From Neomegalonema perideroedes DSM 15528 (lineage in GTDB: Bacteria; Pseudomonadota; Alphaproteobacteria; Rhodobacterales; Rhodobacteraceae): a stretch of DNA of 64,000 bases. Within the stretch, counting starts at the first letter, position 1; the number at the start of each line of letters is the position of its first letter. Positions 51,596 through 61,092 of the stretch are shown here, one piece after another. The stretch spans positions 1,039,923 through 1,103,922 of the forward strand of contig NZ_KB893653.1 of the NCBI RefSeq assembly GCF_000374145.1, read 5' to 3'. The position numbers and the translations under genes were made by a program. The notes beneath the pieces are model-generated. The model saw only the letters and a list, made by a program, of their open reading frames with translations, was not told the origin of the DNA and searched no databases.

Positions 51596-51617
51596 GCCTC
51601 AGGCAAGGAGCCGCCTT

Positions 51618-51839
51618 ATGAGCCGCGAAGAAACCGCCGCCTCTCTCCACGCCGTCCCGGCCTCGCGCGAGATCTCGCCGAAGCTTTTAGAGGCTCTGGT
51701 CTGTCCGCTGACCAAGGGGCCGCTCGAATATCGCCCCGAGGCTCAGGAATTGGTCAGCCGCAACGCGAGCCTCGCCTATCCCATCCGCGACGGCCTGCCG
51801 ATCATGCTGCCCTCCGAAGCGCGCAAGCTCGACGTCTGA
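51618..51839 (+). CDS. Trm112/YcaR family protein
   Basis: 73 residues. '[20 protein letters not shown]' with a single CPLT instead of the full zinc ribbon, then '[26 protein letters not shown]', the common bacterial UPF0434/Trm112 form. Eukaryotic Trm112 activates methyltransferases; the bacterial role is less clear. ATG at 51618 follows AAGGAG, 23 bases after the LON-domain stop. Confidence 0.93.
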   Translation: MSREETAASLHAVPASREISPKLLEALVCPLTKGPLEYRPEAQELVSRNASLAYPIRDGLPIMLPSEARKLDV

Positions 51840-51840
51840 C

Positions 51841-51868
51841 GAGAAGGACGGCCCGAAAGCCGCCCTCT
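51841..51868. terminator. Hairpin between convergent Trm112 and ABC transporter genes
   Basis: GAGAAGGACGGC pairs with GCCGCCCTCTC around CCGAAA, with one bulge. It lies immediately after the Trm112 stop and just beyond the ABC transporter stop. Confidence 0.55.
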
Positions 51869-51873
51869 CCGCC

Positions 51874-53730
51874 TCAGCGATAGCCCGCCGCCTGAAGCTC
51901 GAAGAGCTCGGCGTAGCGGCCTTTGCGGCTGAGAAGCTCTTCATGAGTCCCGACGTCCTCGACGCGGCCCCCGGCCAGAACCAGAATCCGGTCGGCCATG
52001 CGCACCGAGGAGAAGCGATGCGAGATCAGCACCGAGGTCTTGCCCGCGCTCAGTTCCTTGAACCGCTTGAAGACCTCATATTCCGACCGGGCGTCGAGCG
52101 CCGCCGTCGGCTCGTCGAGGATCAGCACTTCGGCCTCGCGCATATAGGCGCGGGAGATGGCGATCTTCTGCCATTCGCCGCCTGACAGCTCGACGCCGTT
52201 GCGGAAGCGCTTGCCGACCATCTGGCCGTAGCCCTTGGGCAGACGCCTGATCACTTCATCCGCGCCGCTGCGGGCGGCGGCCTGCTCGATGCGGGCCTGA
52301 TCCGCGCGCGCCTCGATGCGGCCCACGGCGATGTTCTCGCCGGCGGTCAGGTTATAGCGGACGAAATCCTGAAAGATCACGCCCATGGAGCCGCGCAGCG
52401 CGTCGAGGTCGTAGTCGCGCAAATCCCGCCCGTCGAGCAGGATGCGGCCTTCGTCCGGGTCGTAGAGCCGCGCGAGGAGCTTCACGAGCGTGGTCTTGCC
52501 CGCGCCGTTCTCGCCGACGAGGGCCATGGTCTCGCCCGCCTTCAGCGTGAAGTCGAGGCCGCGCACGGCCCAGCGCTCGGAGCCGGGATAGTGAAAGCCC
52601 ACGTTTTCGAAGACGAAGCCCTCGCGGATGGGTTTGGGCGGCGCGACGGCTTGGGCGGGAGAATTGATCTCCGGCTGAATGCGGAAGAAGCTGAAGAGAT
52701 CCTCCAGATACATCGCCTGCGAAGCCGTGGCCGAAAAGCTGGTCAGCATGGTTTCGAGCTGGCTTTTCATGCGCTGGAAGGCGCCGGAGAGAAAGGTCAG
52801 ATCGCCGAGAGTCAGGGTTCCGGTCATCGCGCCGAAGATGATCCAGGCGTAGGCGAGATAATAGCCCATGGCGCCGAAGCTCTCGAAGAGCGCGCCCCAG
52901 GCGGCTCTCTGGCGGGCGATGCGGCGGTTCGCGGCGTAGAAATTCAGCGCGAGCTCGCGGTAGCGGTCGATGAGGAAGTCGTTGAGGCCGAAGATCTTGA
53001 CCTCTTTGGCCGTCTCCGCGCTGGAGCCGGTCTGACGCACGTAATTCATCTCGCGGCGCTCTTGGGTGCGCTGATAATCGAGATCATATTTGCGGGCGTT
53101 GAAATAGGCCTCGCCGAGGAAGGCCGGGACCAGCGAAAGCCCCATCAGCACCATCAGCCATGGATTATAGGCGATCAGGGCGCCTGAAAAAGCCGTGATG
53201 CTCAGCAGATTCTGAAGCTGCCCGAAGACCTGCCAGATGAGGCCGGTGCTTCCGGCCTGTTGCCGGGCGCGTTCGAGCTTGTCCTGAAAGGCGGCGTCCT
53301 CGAAATCTTCGAGGTCGAGCTTGGCGGCGTGCTCCATCAGCCGCAGCGAGGTGGCCATGCTCATGCGCTCGGAGAGGAGGCTCTCGACCAGCCCGCCGAG
53401 GCGGCTGAGCAGGTCGGAGAGCACGCCCAATCCGAATTCGGCCAGCACCAGCCAGAAGAGCCAATGGGCTTCTCCGGAAGCGCGCCATGAGGCGAAATCG
53501 GCGGGATGCGGCTGAAGGCCGATCAGCCGGACGATCTCGTCGATGATGAGCTTGCCGATCCAGAGCATGGCCACGGGGATCAGCGCCCGCAGGAGCCTCA
53601 GAGCCAGCGAGGCGGCCATGAGTCCGGGGCTGGCGTCCCAAGCCATCTTCAGGAAGGGCGGGATGTTGCGCATCGCGATCCAGCGGTCGCGGAAGGTCTT
53701 GGGGGGCTCCTTATCGAGCCGGGCGGGCAT
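51874..53730 (-). CDS. ABC transporter, fused permease and ATP-binding exporter
   Basis: 618 residues. The membrane domain (~30-320) has about six helices with the extended cytoplasmic loops of exporters ('MEHAAKLDLEDFEDAAFQDKLERARQQ'). The ATPase has Walker A ALVGENGAGKTTLVKLL, Q-loop GVIFQDFVRYNLT, signature ELSGGEWQKIAISRAY, Walker B VLILDEPTAALD and H-loop VLISHRF. A single gene, so probably a homodimer or partner of a distant half; cargo (lipid, peptide or drug) unknown. ATG at 53730 is preferred over TTG at 53745; neither has a good ribosome site. Confidence 0.92.
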   Translation of the reverse strand: MPARLDKEPPKTFRDRWIAMRNIPPFLKMAWDASPGLMAASLALRLLRALIPVAMLWIGKLIIDEIVRLIGLQPHPADFASWRASGEAHWLFWLVLAEFGLGVLSDLLSRLGGLVESLLSERMSMATSLRLMEHAAKLDLEDFEDAAFQDKLERARQQAGSTGLIWQVFGQLQNLLSITAFSGALIAYNPWLMVLMGLSLVPAFLGEAYFNARKYDLDYQRTQERREMNYVRQTGSSAETAKEVKIFGLNDFLIDRYRELALNFYAANRRIARQRAAWGALFESFGAMGYYLAYAWIIFGAMTGTLTLGDLTFLSGAFQRMKSQLETMLTSFSATASQAMYLEDLFSFFRIQPEINSPAQAVAPPKPIREGFVFENVGFHYPGSERWAVRGLDFTLKAGETMALVGENGAGKTTLVKLLARLYDPDEGRILLDGRDLRDYDLDALRGSMGVIFQDFVRYNLTAGENIAVGRIEARADQARIEQAAARSGADEVIRRLPKGYGQMVGKRFRNGVELSGGEWQKIAISRAYMREAEVLILDEPTAALDARSEYEVFKRFKELSAGKTSVLISHRFSSVRMADRILVLAGGRVEDVGTHEELLSRKGRYAELFELQAAGYR

Positions 53731-53823
53731 AGGGCGTTCGGTCAAGGCGTGGTTCGGTCTCCGTTATCATTGCGGAGATCTATACGCGGGAATGAAGGAA
53801 AACGGTCGGGGGAATTGGTCAAA

Positions 53824-54174
53824 TCATTTTGAAAGAGCTTTTTTCAACAAAGCAGAGACGATAGCGAAGGAGAGGGCGGCCGGAGGACTGAAACATCCGA
53901 CGGCGGCGGTGATGACGGCTTCATGTTTGACAAGCACTCTCGCAATTCCCCGCGCCGCTGGTTTTCCAGCCTCAATCGCCTGATTGACCGCCGCTCCCGT
54001 CGCTGCGACGGCCTTCAGCAAGTTCAAGGCGACCAGACGCCCATATTCCGAGCCGAGGTTATTAAGAGTTTCGTGCGATGGCCGCCGCTCTTTCGGTGAT
54101 GAAATCCGCCTGACGGCCCTTCTGAAGAAAATCTTCGAGAGGTTGCGGCGGCGCTTCCGCGATGTGCCGGCCAT
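53824..54174 (-). CDS. Possible small membrane-associated protein of unknown function
   Basis: The frame gives up to 116 residues, but its first ~37 codons overlap the preceding gene in another frame and look non-coding (Arg/Lys-rich). The likely real part begins near a TTG at 54027 and reads 'LKAVAATGAAVNQAIEAGKPAARGIARVLVKHEAVITAA' and 'PAALSFAIVSALLKKALSK', amphipathic helices resembling a small membrane-active or structural protein. No ribosome site supports any start. It could be a coupled partner of the 444-residue gene or a frameshifted remnant. Low certainty. Confidence 0.35.
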   Translation of the reverse strand: MAGTSRKRRRNLSKIFFRRAVRRISSPKERRPSHETLNNLGSEYGRLVALNLLKAVAATGAAVNQAIEAGKPAARGIARVLVKHEAVITAAVGCFSPPAALSFAIVSALLKKALSK

Positions 54175-55396
54175 GAGCTATGTCGTCGCTGGCGCGCATG
54201 AAGTCGTCGCGCCGCACTAAAAGCCGTAGGGCGCGCACAGCGGCTTCAAGATCGGCCAGCTCCTCGGTGGGGAGGGGCGGATGACGCTTATCCCGAGGGT
54301 TTCGAGGGGTGCGGCGGCGCTCGTCGGTTTCTAAGGCGAGTTCTAAAAAATTGAACTGAAGCACCGTCAAGGAGGGGGAGATATCCTGAATCGTGGCGCC
54401 AAGAGCGTCGAGCGCCTCTTGCGCCGTGGCGGCGGCGCCCAAAATCTCCGAGTCGTTGCTCCGGGAGAAGCGGTCCTTCATTTTCTGCACGGCGCGGCGT
54501 GCGGCGGCGTGGACCTGCGTCGCTTCGCGGTCGATATGGATAAGATCCGGCGCAGGGCTGTCATCCACGTCGATGACGTCGATGGATTCGCCATCGGTGA
54601 CAAAACTGGGGACGCGCGAGTCTTGTGGAAAATCCTCGGGGCGGGGCGGCGAACTATGCTCCGCGATGATCTGTTTGATCCGCGCATTGACCACGGTTGG
54701 GCCTTGATCCCAGAGATCTTCCTCATAGGGGATCATCACGCGCTTGCGCTGCAAATCCCAGTCGATGGGACGGCCTTCGAGGCGTGCTTCATACCAATCG
54801 GTCCAGACTTCCCAATGCTCTTCAGGGAATTGGGCGAGATAGGCTTTCAGGTCGCGCCAAGCTTCGGAGGCCCATCTTGGAGCGTCCTCCAGCCAGAGAG
54901 GCGACTTCATTAAGGATTTTGGTGAAAAATCCGCCTCCAAGGTCGAAGCATCATGGCTAAGCATGCTCCATATATCGTGATGAGCAGCATCGACCGCGCT
55001 TTCGACGGTAATTGTGGCGTCGGCTTCATTACTGAAGGCAGCGGCATCAGCAGCATGACCAATTGCGAAAGCGGCGCTGAAAATAGAATATTCTTTGGTA
55101 GAATCGGCGGCGAAGTAGGCAGCCTTGCTAGCCTCGCTGTCAGAGGTGAATTTTTTAGAATTCGTGGTGGCAGCGTTAGCAGGCGCCCTCTCTTGCGAAT
55201 TTATAAAAAACATAGCACTATCTATTGCGCGCGCTCCTGTATGCAGAGACCGTAGGTAAAATGCTTTGTCAGGACGCGCTCGTCCCAAAAGCGGCGTCAC
55301 GCGCAAAGCAGCCCGCACCGCAATGGCGACGGCCTCTTCGCGGCTGCGGCCTTGAAGCCATTGCTCTAAATCCTCTTGATTCCGAATCTCGACCAC
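54062..55396 (-). CDS. Uncharacterised protein with alphaproteobacterial WYxxRLxG/GPxxVNAxI motif
   Basis: 444 residues, no signal or membrane helix. The N-terminus (EDLEQWLQGRSREEAVAIAV) and Ala-rich helices (~50-150) precede a conserved-looking block EVWTDWYEARLEGRPIDWDL, then 'LWDQGPTVVNARIKQII'. This block recurs in accessory alphaproteobacterial proteins of unknown role. The second half is helical ('MKDRFSRSNDSEILGAAATAQEALDALGATIQDIS'). Start GTG at 55396 with GGAG eight bases upstream. Base composition is lower in GC than the neighbours, especially in the first 400 bases, suggesting acquisition. Function unknown. Confidence 0.75.
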   Translation of the reverse strand: MVEIRNQEDLEQWLQGRSREEAVAIAVRAALRVTPLLGRARPDKAFYLRSLHTGARAIDSAMFFINSQERAPANAATTNSKKFTSDSEASKAAYFAADSTKEYSIFSAAFAIGHAADAAAFSNEADATITVESAVDAAHHDIWSMLSHDASTLEADFSPKSLMKSPLWLEDAPRWASEAWRDLKAYLAQFPEEHWEVWTDWYEARLEGRPIDWDLQRKRVMIPYEEDLWDQGPTVVNARIKQIIAEHSSPPRPEDFPQDSRVPSFVTDGESIDVIDVDDSPAPDLIHIDREATQVHAAARRAVQKMKDRFSRSNDSEILGAAATAQEALDALGATIQDISPSLTVLQFNFLELALETDERRRTPRNPRDKRHPPLPTEELADLEAAVRALRLLVRRDDFMRASDDIAHGRHIAEAPPQPLEDFLQKGRQADFITERAAAIARNS

Positions 55397-55471
55397 GCCG
55401 CATTCTCCGTCCGATCCGGGGACGGAGTTTAACGCTCAACCCAAAGCGCGCAATCTCTTCCGGCTTCGCCT

Positions 55472-56125
55472 TTATGGAATCCGGTTGTTCTTCGGCCGAT
55501 AGCCGCGCAGGAAATTCGGATCATCCGGCGAAAGCCCCGCAGAGGGCATCTTCGAATGCCGCGCATGATGCGAAGCCTGACGCGCCTTCGTCCGGGCGTC
55601 GGCCTCGGCGCGACGCTGAGCCGCCCGCTCGTCGCGGTTCTGGTGAGAAGCCGTTTGGGCGCGCCCGGCGCTCCGCGTGGAGGGAATTCCGGAAGATCCG
55701 CCGTCGGGCCGCGTCCGCGAAGCCTTCTCCAGAGCCTCTTGCAGCTCTTTCTCTTTGCCCGCCAGACGCGCCGCGCCTCCGAACAGCCCCCCTAAAGCCC
55801 CTTCGGGGTCCGCGCCGGATTTCCGCGCCTCCTCCCGGTCGCGCACGCGCTGAAGCAGGGCCTGAATCCGCTGACGCTCGTTCAGATTGGACTCTGAGCC
55901 GCGTGTCTGAGGCGTCGCCCGGGTCACGGCGTCGGATCGCTCGGCGGCGCCCCCCTTCATGATTTTGCTGAAGATGAAGCCGCCGATCAGCAAGACGAAG
56001 GCGACAGGCCCGAAGATCAGGCCCAAAACGAAGAACAACGCGCGGCTCAAGCCCAGAAAACTCGCCGCGACGGCGCAAAGGACCGCCGGTCCGATATTCT
56101 CGACGCCCAGGTTGATGAAATCCAT
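55472..56125 (-). CDS. Uncharacterised membrane protein with basic Arg/Ala-rich tail
   Basis: 217 residues. Residues ~5-55 contain two closely spaced membrane helices ('VENIGPAVLCAVAASFLGLSRALFFVLGLIFGPVAFVLLIGGFIFS'). The remaining ~160 residues are cytoplasmic, helical and charged ('NERQRIQALLQRVRDREEARKSG', 'KEKELQEALEKASRTRPD', 'ERAAQRRAEADARTKARQ'), ending in GYRPKNNRIP. No family recognised. ATG at 56125 has AGGAGG. Divergent from mutM. Confidence 0.7.
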   Translation of the reverse strand: MDFINLGVENIGPAVLCAVAASFLGLSRALFFVLGLIFGPVAFVLLIGGFIFSKIMKGGAAERSDAVTRATPQTRGSESNLNERQRIQALLQRVRDREEARKSGADPEGALGGLFGGAARLAGKEKELQEALEKASRTRPDGGSSGIPSTRSAGRAQTASHQNRDERAAQRRAEADARTKARQASHHARHSKMPSAGLSPDDPNFLRGYRPKNNRIP

Positions 56126-56274
56126 GGCCTTCCTCCTGAGCCGCTTCGTCGCGCAAGCGCAGTCTGCCCGCGATTCCTGAATAAGCCTTCACAAAGACCG
56201 CGTCAAAAATCCATGCGCGTCGCGCGGGATGAGCCTATCCTGCCCGCTCCTTCCTCCCTCGGCGAGAGACGTTC

Positions 56275-57144
56275 ATGCCCGAAGCCCCTGAAATCGAAAC
56301 CATCCGGCTGGGGCTCGCGCCTGAACTCACGGGGCGGCGTCTCGAAAAGGCTCTGACCCGCAGGCCGGATCTGCGCAAGCCCTTCCCGAAGGATTTCGCC
56401 GCGCGGCTCGCGGGGCGGCGCGTCGAGGAGATCGGGCGGCGCTCGAAATATCTGCTGCTCGGGCTTTCGGGCGGCGAGACTTTGCTGATTCATCTCGGCA
56501 TGTCGGGGCGGCTGATCCTCAAGCGGAGCAATGGTCCGGAGCCGCTCGGCGCATTCCATCATGAGGCCGGCCAAGGGGCTGGAGGGGCTTCGGCGCATGA
56601 TCATGTGGTCTTCTGGTTCGAGGGCGGCCTTGAACTGACCTATAACGACGCCCGGCGCTTCGGCATGATGGATCTGCATCCCACCGCCTCGCTCGGAGAA
56701 CACGCCGCGCTGAAGTCCCTCGGGCCGGAGCCCATGACGCCGGGATTCTCCGGCGCGGAGCTGCTCAGGCGGGTGGGCGGCGCGCGGGGGCCGATCAAAA
56801 CGCTGATCCTCGACCAAAGCCGCCTCGCGGGCGTGGGCAACATCTACGCTTGCGAGGCGCTCTGGCGGGCGGGGATCGCTCCGGAGCGGCGCGGCGTCGA
56901 CCTCAAGCCTGCGGAGGCGGAGGCTCTGGCGCGGGATCTCGGCGAGGTCATGCGGGAATCGGTGCGGGCGGGAGGCTCCACTTTGCGCGATTATCGGCGC
57001 GCCGACGGCGAAATCGGCGGTTTTCAGGACCGCTTCGCCGTTTACGACCGCGCAGGCGAGGCTTGTCCGCGCTGCGGCGGGCGGATCGCGAGGCTGGTTC
57101 AGGCGGGGCGCTCGACCTTCTGGTGTCCGGGCTGCCAGAGCTGA
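56275..57144 (+). CDS. mutM: Formamidopyrimidine-DNA glycosylase
   Basis: 289 residues. Removes 8-oxoguanine and formamidopyrimidines and nicks the abasic site. The start MPEAPEIETIRLGL has the catalytic Pro2 and Glu3; Leu is replaced by Ala at position 4 relative to most MutM. Catalytic lysine in RRSKYLLLGL, 'LLIHLGMSGRLIL', 'YNDARRFGMMDL', the H2TH segment 'DQSRLAGVGNIYACEALWRAGIAP' and the C-terminal zinc finger CPRCGG...CPGC are intact. 'GGSTLRDYRRADGEIGGFQDRFAVYDR' is the usual penultimate block. ATG at 56275. Confidence 0.95.
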   Translation: MPEAPEIETIRLGLAPELTGRRLEKALTRRPDLRKPFPKDFAARLAGRRVEEIGRRSKYLLLGLSGGETLLIHLGMSGRLILKRSNGPEPLGAFHHEAGQGAGGASAHDHVVFWFEGGLELTYNDARRFGMMDLHPTASLGEHAALKSLGPEPMTPGFSGAELLRRVGGARGPIKTLILDQSRLAGVGNIYACEALWRAGIAPERRGVDLKPAEAEALARDLGEVMRESVRAGGSTLRDYRRADGEIGGFQDRFAVYDRAGEACPRCGGRIARLVQAGRSTFWCPGCQS

Positions 57145-57151
57145 AGGCGCT

Positions 57152-58447
57152 TCAGCCCTCCAGCAGCTCCGGGGCGAGGCCCTCCGCCGCCCGCATGGTC
57201 GCGGCCAGAGCCCCGCGCGACTCCATGGCGGCCTCTTTGGCGGCGGCGCCCATGCGCTTCGCTTCGGCGGCGCCCTCGGCCAGCAGCAGCGAGACCGCGA
57301 ACGTCAGCTTCTCGGCGCTTTCGATCTGCATGGCCCCGCCCGCCGCCGTCAGGCGCGCGTAATCGGCCTCCGCGTTATGGGTCAGAGGGCCGGTCACCAC
57401 CGCCGCGCCCAGAGAAGCGGGCTCCATGGGATTATGTCCGCCGCCGGGCAGCGCGAAGCTGCCGCCCATCACCGCCACCGGCGCAAGGCGCATCCAGAGC
57501 CCCATTTCGCCGAGCGTGTCGGCGAGGTAGATCCCCGGACGATCAGGAAGATCGCCTAAGCTGCGGCGGCCATAGGCGCCGGAATCCCGCGCCGCCGCCT
57601 CGCCGCGCTCCGGATGGCGGGGCGCGAGGATCAAGGTGAGGTCGGGCGCCGTCTCGGCGAGGCGCTTCTGCACGGCGGCCATCATGGCCTCTTCGCCCGC
57701 ATGGGTGCTCGCCGCCAGCCAGACGGGGCGCCCCGCGAGGGCCTTGCGCATTTTCTTGAGCTCGGCGGGGTCATGGGGCGGAGGCCCCGCCTCGGATTTC
57801 AGATTCCCCGCCGTCGAGACCGTCCGCGGCGTCGCGCCGAGCCCCACGAAGCGGGCGGCGACCTCCGGCGTCTGGGCGAGGATCGCGCCGAAGCGCCCCA
57901 GCAGAGACTCGGCCGCGCCGGGCGCGAAGCGTCGCCAGCGCGAGGCCGAACGCGCCGAAATCCGGGCGTTGGCGAGGATCAGCGGAATCCCCCGGTCGGA
58001 GGCTTCGAGGATCAGAGTCGGCCAAAGCTCGGATTCGATCCAGATTCCCAGAACCGGCCGCCAATGATCGAGGAAGCGCCGCGCCGCGCCGGGCAGATCC
58101 AAAGGCGCGTATTGATGGCTCACGCCGGGGACGGCCCGCGTCTCCAGCATGGCGGCCGCCGTCGTGGTGACGGTGGTGATCAGCACCTGAATATCCGGGT
58201 TCCGCTCGCGCAGGGCCTCGGCGAGGACGAGGCCGGTCAGGCTCTCGCCGACGCTGGCCGCGTGGATCCAGACCAAAGGCCCCTCGGGCCGCGCGAGGCT
58301 CGCCGCTCCGAAGCGCTCTTCGAGCCGGGCCGGATCCTCTTTGCCCTGTCTGACCCGGCGCTTCAGCCAAAGCCGCGCCGCCGGGCCGCCGACATGGCCG
58401 AGGCCGCGCCAGAATTTCAAGCCGAAGGAGGCGGCGGGAAGGATCAT
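57152..58447 (-). CDS. waaA: 3-deoxy-D-manno-octulosonic acid transferase
   Basis: 431 residues. Adds Kdo to lipid A precursor at the inner membrane. N-terminal anchor region MILPAASFGLKFWRGLGHVG, acceptor-side 'RPEGPLVWIHAASVGESLTGLVLAEAL', the family GIWIESELWPTLI, and the GT-B donor domain with 'WLAASTHAGEEAMMAAV', 'LTLILAPRHPERG' and 'GGSFALPGGGHNPMEPASLGAAVVTGP'. ATG at 58447 overlaps the upstream acyltransferase stop as ATGA, so translation is coupled. Confidence 0.94.
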   Translation of the reverse strand: MILPAASFGLKFWRGLGHVGGPAARLWLKRRVRQGKEDPARLEERFGAASLARPEGPLVWIHAASVGESLTGLVLAEALRERNPDIQVLITTVTTTAAAMLETRAVPGVSHQYAPLDLPGAARRFLDHWRPVLGIWIESELWPTLILEASDRGIPLILANARISARSASRWRRFAPGAAESLLGRFGAILAQTPEVAARFVGLGATPRTVSTAGNLKSEAGPPPHDPAELKKMRKALAGRPVWLAASTHAGEEAMMAAVQKRLAETAPDLTLILAPRHPERGEAAARDSGAYGRRSLGDLPDRPGIYLADTLGEMGLWMRLAPVAVMGGSFALPGGGHNPMEPASLGAAVVTGPLTHNAEADYARLTAAGGAMQIESAEKLTFAVSLLLAEGAAEAKRMGAAAKEAAMESRGALAATMRAAEGLAPELLEG

Positions 58448-59160
58448 GGCCGGGGCCTCCGGGAAGGGGCGGGCGGCAGAGGCTCGGGGCGTCCCGCGAG
58501 CAGATCCGCCCGGGCGGTGGCCTCGCGCAGGACGTCCTCGATCCTCAGACGATGGGCCTCCAGCGCGGCGCGGTCGGAGGCGCCCGGCGCCGCCAGAGGC
58601 GGAGCCGCCACCAAAGCCGCCCGCGCGAAGGGCAAAGGCAGCAAAAGCCCGTCCCAGCTTTTCAGCCGGATCGCCGGACGACAAGACCAGGCCGCCGCCG
58701 TGACGGGGGCTCCGCTGAGGGCGCTGAGCGCCGCGGCGCCGCCCTGAGCCTCTTCGGTGGGGCCGCGGGGGCCGTCGGGGGTGATGGCGACCGAGGCGCC
58801 TTGCTGCAAGACGTCGAGCAGGCTCCGCGCCGCCGCCGAGCCGCCTTTATCCTCGCCCGTGACGCGGTTGCGGCTGGAGCCGTGGATCACGCCCAGACCG
58901 AAGCGCCCGGCCACGGCGGCGATGGCCGCGCCGTCGCGGCTGCGCGAGATCAAGACGAAGGTTCGGCGATCCAGAGCGGCGGCGGCGGGCGCCATCATCA
59001 AAAGCCGCCCATGCCAGAAGGCGAAGATCGTCGGGCCCTCGGGCAGGCCCTCCAGCCCCTCGCGCCGCCAGCGCATCAGACGGAAAGCCAGACGCAGATA
59101 CCCCGCCGTCGCGGCGGCGGCCAGAGACCGAACCCAAGGGGCGCGCGTCAATCGCCGCAT
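58444..59160 (-). CDS. DUF374 lysophospholipid acyltransferase family protein
   Basis: 238 residues. A hydrophobic, basic N-terminus (VRSLAAAATAGYLRLAFRLM) anchors it at the inner membrane. The conserved region 'PTIFAFWHGRLLMMAPAAAA' carries the acyltransferase histidine, followed by 'LISRSRDGAAIAAVAGRFGLGVIHGSS' and 'VAITPDGPRGPTEEAQGGAAALSALSGAPV'. DUF374 proteins are LPLAT relatives linked to lipid A genes; co-translation with waaA supports an LPS role. Exact substrate unknown. ATG at 59160. Confidence 0.92.
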   Translation of the reverse strand: MRRLTRAPWVRSLAAAATAGYLRLAFRLMRWRREGLEGLPEGPTIFAFWHGRLLMMAPAAAALDRRTFVLISRSRDGAAIAAVAGRFGLGVIHGSSRNRVTGEDKGGSAAARSLLDVLQQGASVAITPDGPRGPTEEAQGGAAALSALSGAPVTAAAWSCRPAIRLKSWDGLLLPLPFARAALVAAPPLAAPGASDRAALEAHRLRIEDVLREATARADLLAGRPEPLPPAPSRRPRP

Positions 59161-59235
59161 CCGCTTCTCCTCATTCCGGCGCCTCGGCGGCCCCGGAGAG
59201 CCTTGCGCCTGTGTTGCGGCTCCGGTTCGGGCCTG

Positions 59236-59466
59236 TCACTTGTCGTCGGCGGTGGGCTTCTCGCGCAGGCGGCTCAGATCGGCGATGAAATAACGGGTCT
59301 GGGCGTGATCCACGGTTTTTTGCGCTGCGGATTTCCACGCGTCATAGGCGCTCGGATAATCGGGAAAAACCCCCACCACGTCGATTTTCGAGGGGTCTTT
59401 GAAGTCATGGGAGGTGGTGGAGATCAGTTCTCCGCCGAAGACGAGATGCAGGCGCGTTTGAGGCAT
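59236..59466 (-). CDS. DUF4170 domain protein
   Basis: 76 residues: 'LHLVFGGELISTTSHDFKDPSKIDVVGVFPDYPSAYDAWKSAAQKTVDHAQTRYFIADLSRL' matches the DUF4170 pattern. It is a small cytoplasmic alphaproteobacterial protein commonly next to the DUF374-waaA genes, as here (75 bases upstream of DUF374). Function unknown. ATG at 59466. Confidence 0.92.
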   Translation of the reverse strand: MPQTRLHLVFGGELISTTSHDFKDPSKIDVVGVFPDYPSAYDAWKSAAQKTVDHAQTRYFIADLSRLREKPTADDK

Positions 59467-59556
59467 GAAGGTTCTCCCTGAGGATTCCGCCGGGCGCCGG
59501 AGCGCCCTTCAGGCTTTCTCGCCAGATTTTCGCTGCGATGCAAGAAGACCGCGCGG

Positions 59557-60990
59557 TCAGCTGCGCGTGTTCTCGTCCACATAAGGGTTGTCTCCGCCGC
59601 GCATCTGCATGCGGATGGGGGTGCCGGGCATGTTGAAATCCGCGCGGAGGTTATTGATGAGATAACGGATATAGGAATCCGGGATCTCGTCGGGCCGCGA
59701 GGAGAAGAGCACGAAGGTCGGCGGACGGCTGCGGATCTGCGTCGCGTAGCGGATCTTCAGACGGCGCCCCGAAACCGCGGGCGGCGGATGATGGTCGATC
59801 ACCGAGCGGAGCCAGCGGTTGAGCTTGCCGGTGGAGATGCGCGTGGCCCAGACGTCGCGGGCGCGGAAGATCGCCTCGCGCAGACGCCCGATTCCCTGCC
59901 CCGTCTCGGCGGAGAGGGTGATCAGCGGCACGCCGCGAATCTGCGGGAGCAGCCGGTCCAGCTCCTCCTTGAGCGTCCGGAGGGTCTCCTGACGATCCTC
60001 GACGAGATCCCATTTATTCACCGCCACCACCACGGCGCGGCCCTCGCGGGCGGCGAGGTCGATCAGGCGCAGATCCTGTTGTTCGAAGGGCGCGCCCGCG
60101 TCGAGCAGCGCCACGATGACCTCCGCGAAGCGCACGGCCCGCAGGCCGTCGGCCACGGACATCTTCTCGACGCGGTCGTCGATGCGGGCTTTCCTGCGCA
60201 TGCCCGCCGTGTCGAAGATCTTGACCTTGCGTCCGCCCCAGTCGAGCGTGAAGCCGATGGCGTCGCGGGTGACGCCCGCCTCCGGCCCGGTGAGCTGGCG
60301 CTCCTCGCCGAGGATGGCGTTGACCAGCGTCGATTTTCCGGCGTTGGGGCGCCCGATCACCGCGATCTGCAGCGGGCGGCGCGTGGCCTCGGGCGGCTCG
60401 GGCTGGTCGGGGTCGAAGTTCTCTTCTTCGAGATCGGGGAGGAATTCCGAATCCATCTCGGCGGCTTCGGCTTCGGCCTCCGCCTGCTCCGCCTCATAGG
60501 CTTCGATCCAGGGCGCGAGGGCGTCGCGCAATTCGCGCATGCCCAGAGCGTGTTCGCCCGAGATCGGAATGGGCTCGCCCAGACCCAGAGCATAAGCCTC
60601 CGAGGCCCCAAGCTCCGCCGCGACGCTCTCGGCCTTATTGGCCGCGAGGATCACCTTGCGCGCCCGCTTGCGGAGGATCTCGGCGAAGATATGGTCCGCC
60701 GGAGCCAGACCAGACCGCGCGTCCACCACGAAAAGGCAGGCGTCGGCCATGTCCACGGCCTTCTCGGTCTGACGGCGCATGCGGCCTTGAATCGAGGCGT
60801 CGTCCGCCTCTTCGAGGCCCGGCGTGTCCATGGCGACGAAGCGCAGATCCATCAGGCGCGCTTCGCCTTCGCGCAGATCGCGCGTGACTCCGGGCTGGTC
60901 GTCCACCAGCGCGAGGCGCTTGCCGACGAGCCGGTTGAACAGGGTGGATTTGCCGACGTTGGGTCGGCCGACGATCGCGAGCGTGAACAT
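59557..60990 (-). CDS. der: GTPase Der (EngA)
   Basis: 477 residues with two GTPase domains for 50S ribosome assembly. First: G1 [16 protein letters not shown] near residue 8, G3 DTPGLEEA, G4 NKAE. Second (~215): [15 protein letters not shown]3 [13 protein letters not shown]4 NKWD. A strongly acidic linker lies between them ([20 protein letters not shown]). The C-terminal KH-like domain includes '[27 protein letters not shown]' and '[24 protein letters not shown]'. ATG at 60990. Confidence 0.97.
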   Translation of the reverse strand: MFTLAIVGRPNVGKSTLFNRLVGKRLALVDDQPGVTRDLREGEARLMDLRFVAMDTPGLEEADDASIQGRMRRQTEKAVDMADACLFVVDARSGLAPADHIFAEILRKRARKVILAANKAESVAAELGASEAYALGLGEPIPISGEHALGMRELRDALAPWIEAYEAEQAEAEAEAAEMDSEFLPDLEEENFDPDQPEPPEATRRPLQIAVIGRPNAGKSTLVNAILGEERQLTGPEAGVTRDAIGFTLDWGGRKVKIFDTAGMRRKARIDDRVEKMSVADGLRAVRFAEVIVALLDAGAPFEQQDLRLIDLAAREGRAVVVAVNKWDLVEDRQETLRTLKEELDRLLPQIRGVPLITLSAETGQGIGRLREAIFRARDVWATRISTGKLNRWLRSVIDHHPPPAVSGRRLKIRYATQIRSRPPTFVLFSSRPDEIPDSYIRYLINNLRADFNMPGTPIRMQMRGGDNPYVDENTRS

Positions 60991-61092
60991 GCCCCGCTTC
61001 TATCCGATTTCAGCCCGTCGAACAGGAGGAAAATACGCGAAAGGAGAGGGCCGCCCTCAGGTTTCCGTTTCCGGCGGCCCCTTCCGGGATCG

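Noticed and set aside
56600-56640. GGTTCGA tRNA T-loop-like sequence
   Set aside because: It lies inside mutM coding sequence and no acceptor or anticodon stems surround it; no tRNA gene was found in the window.
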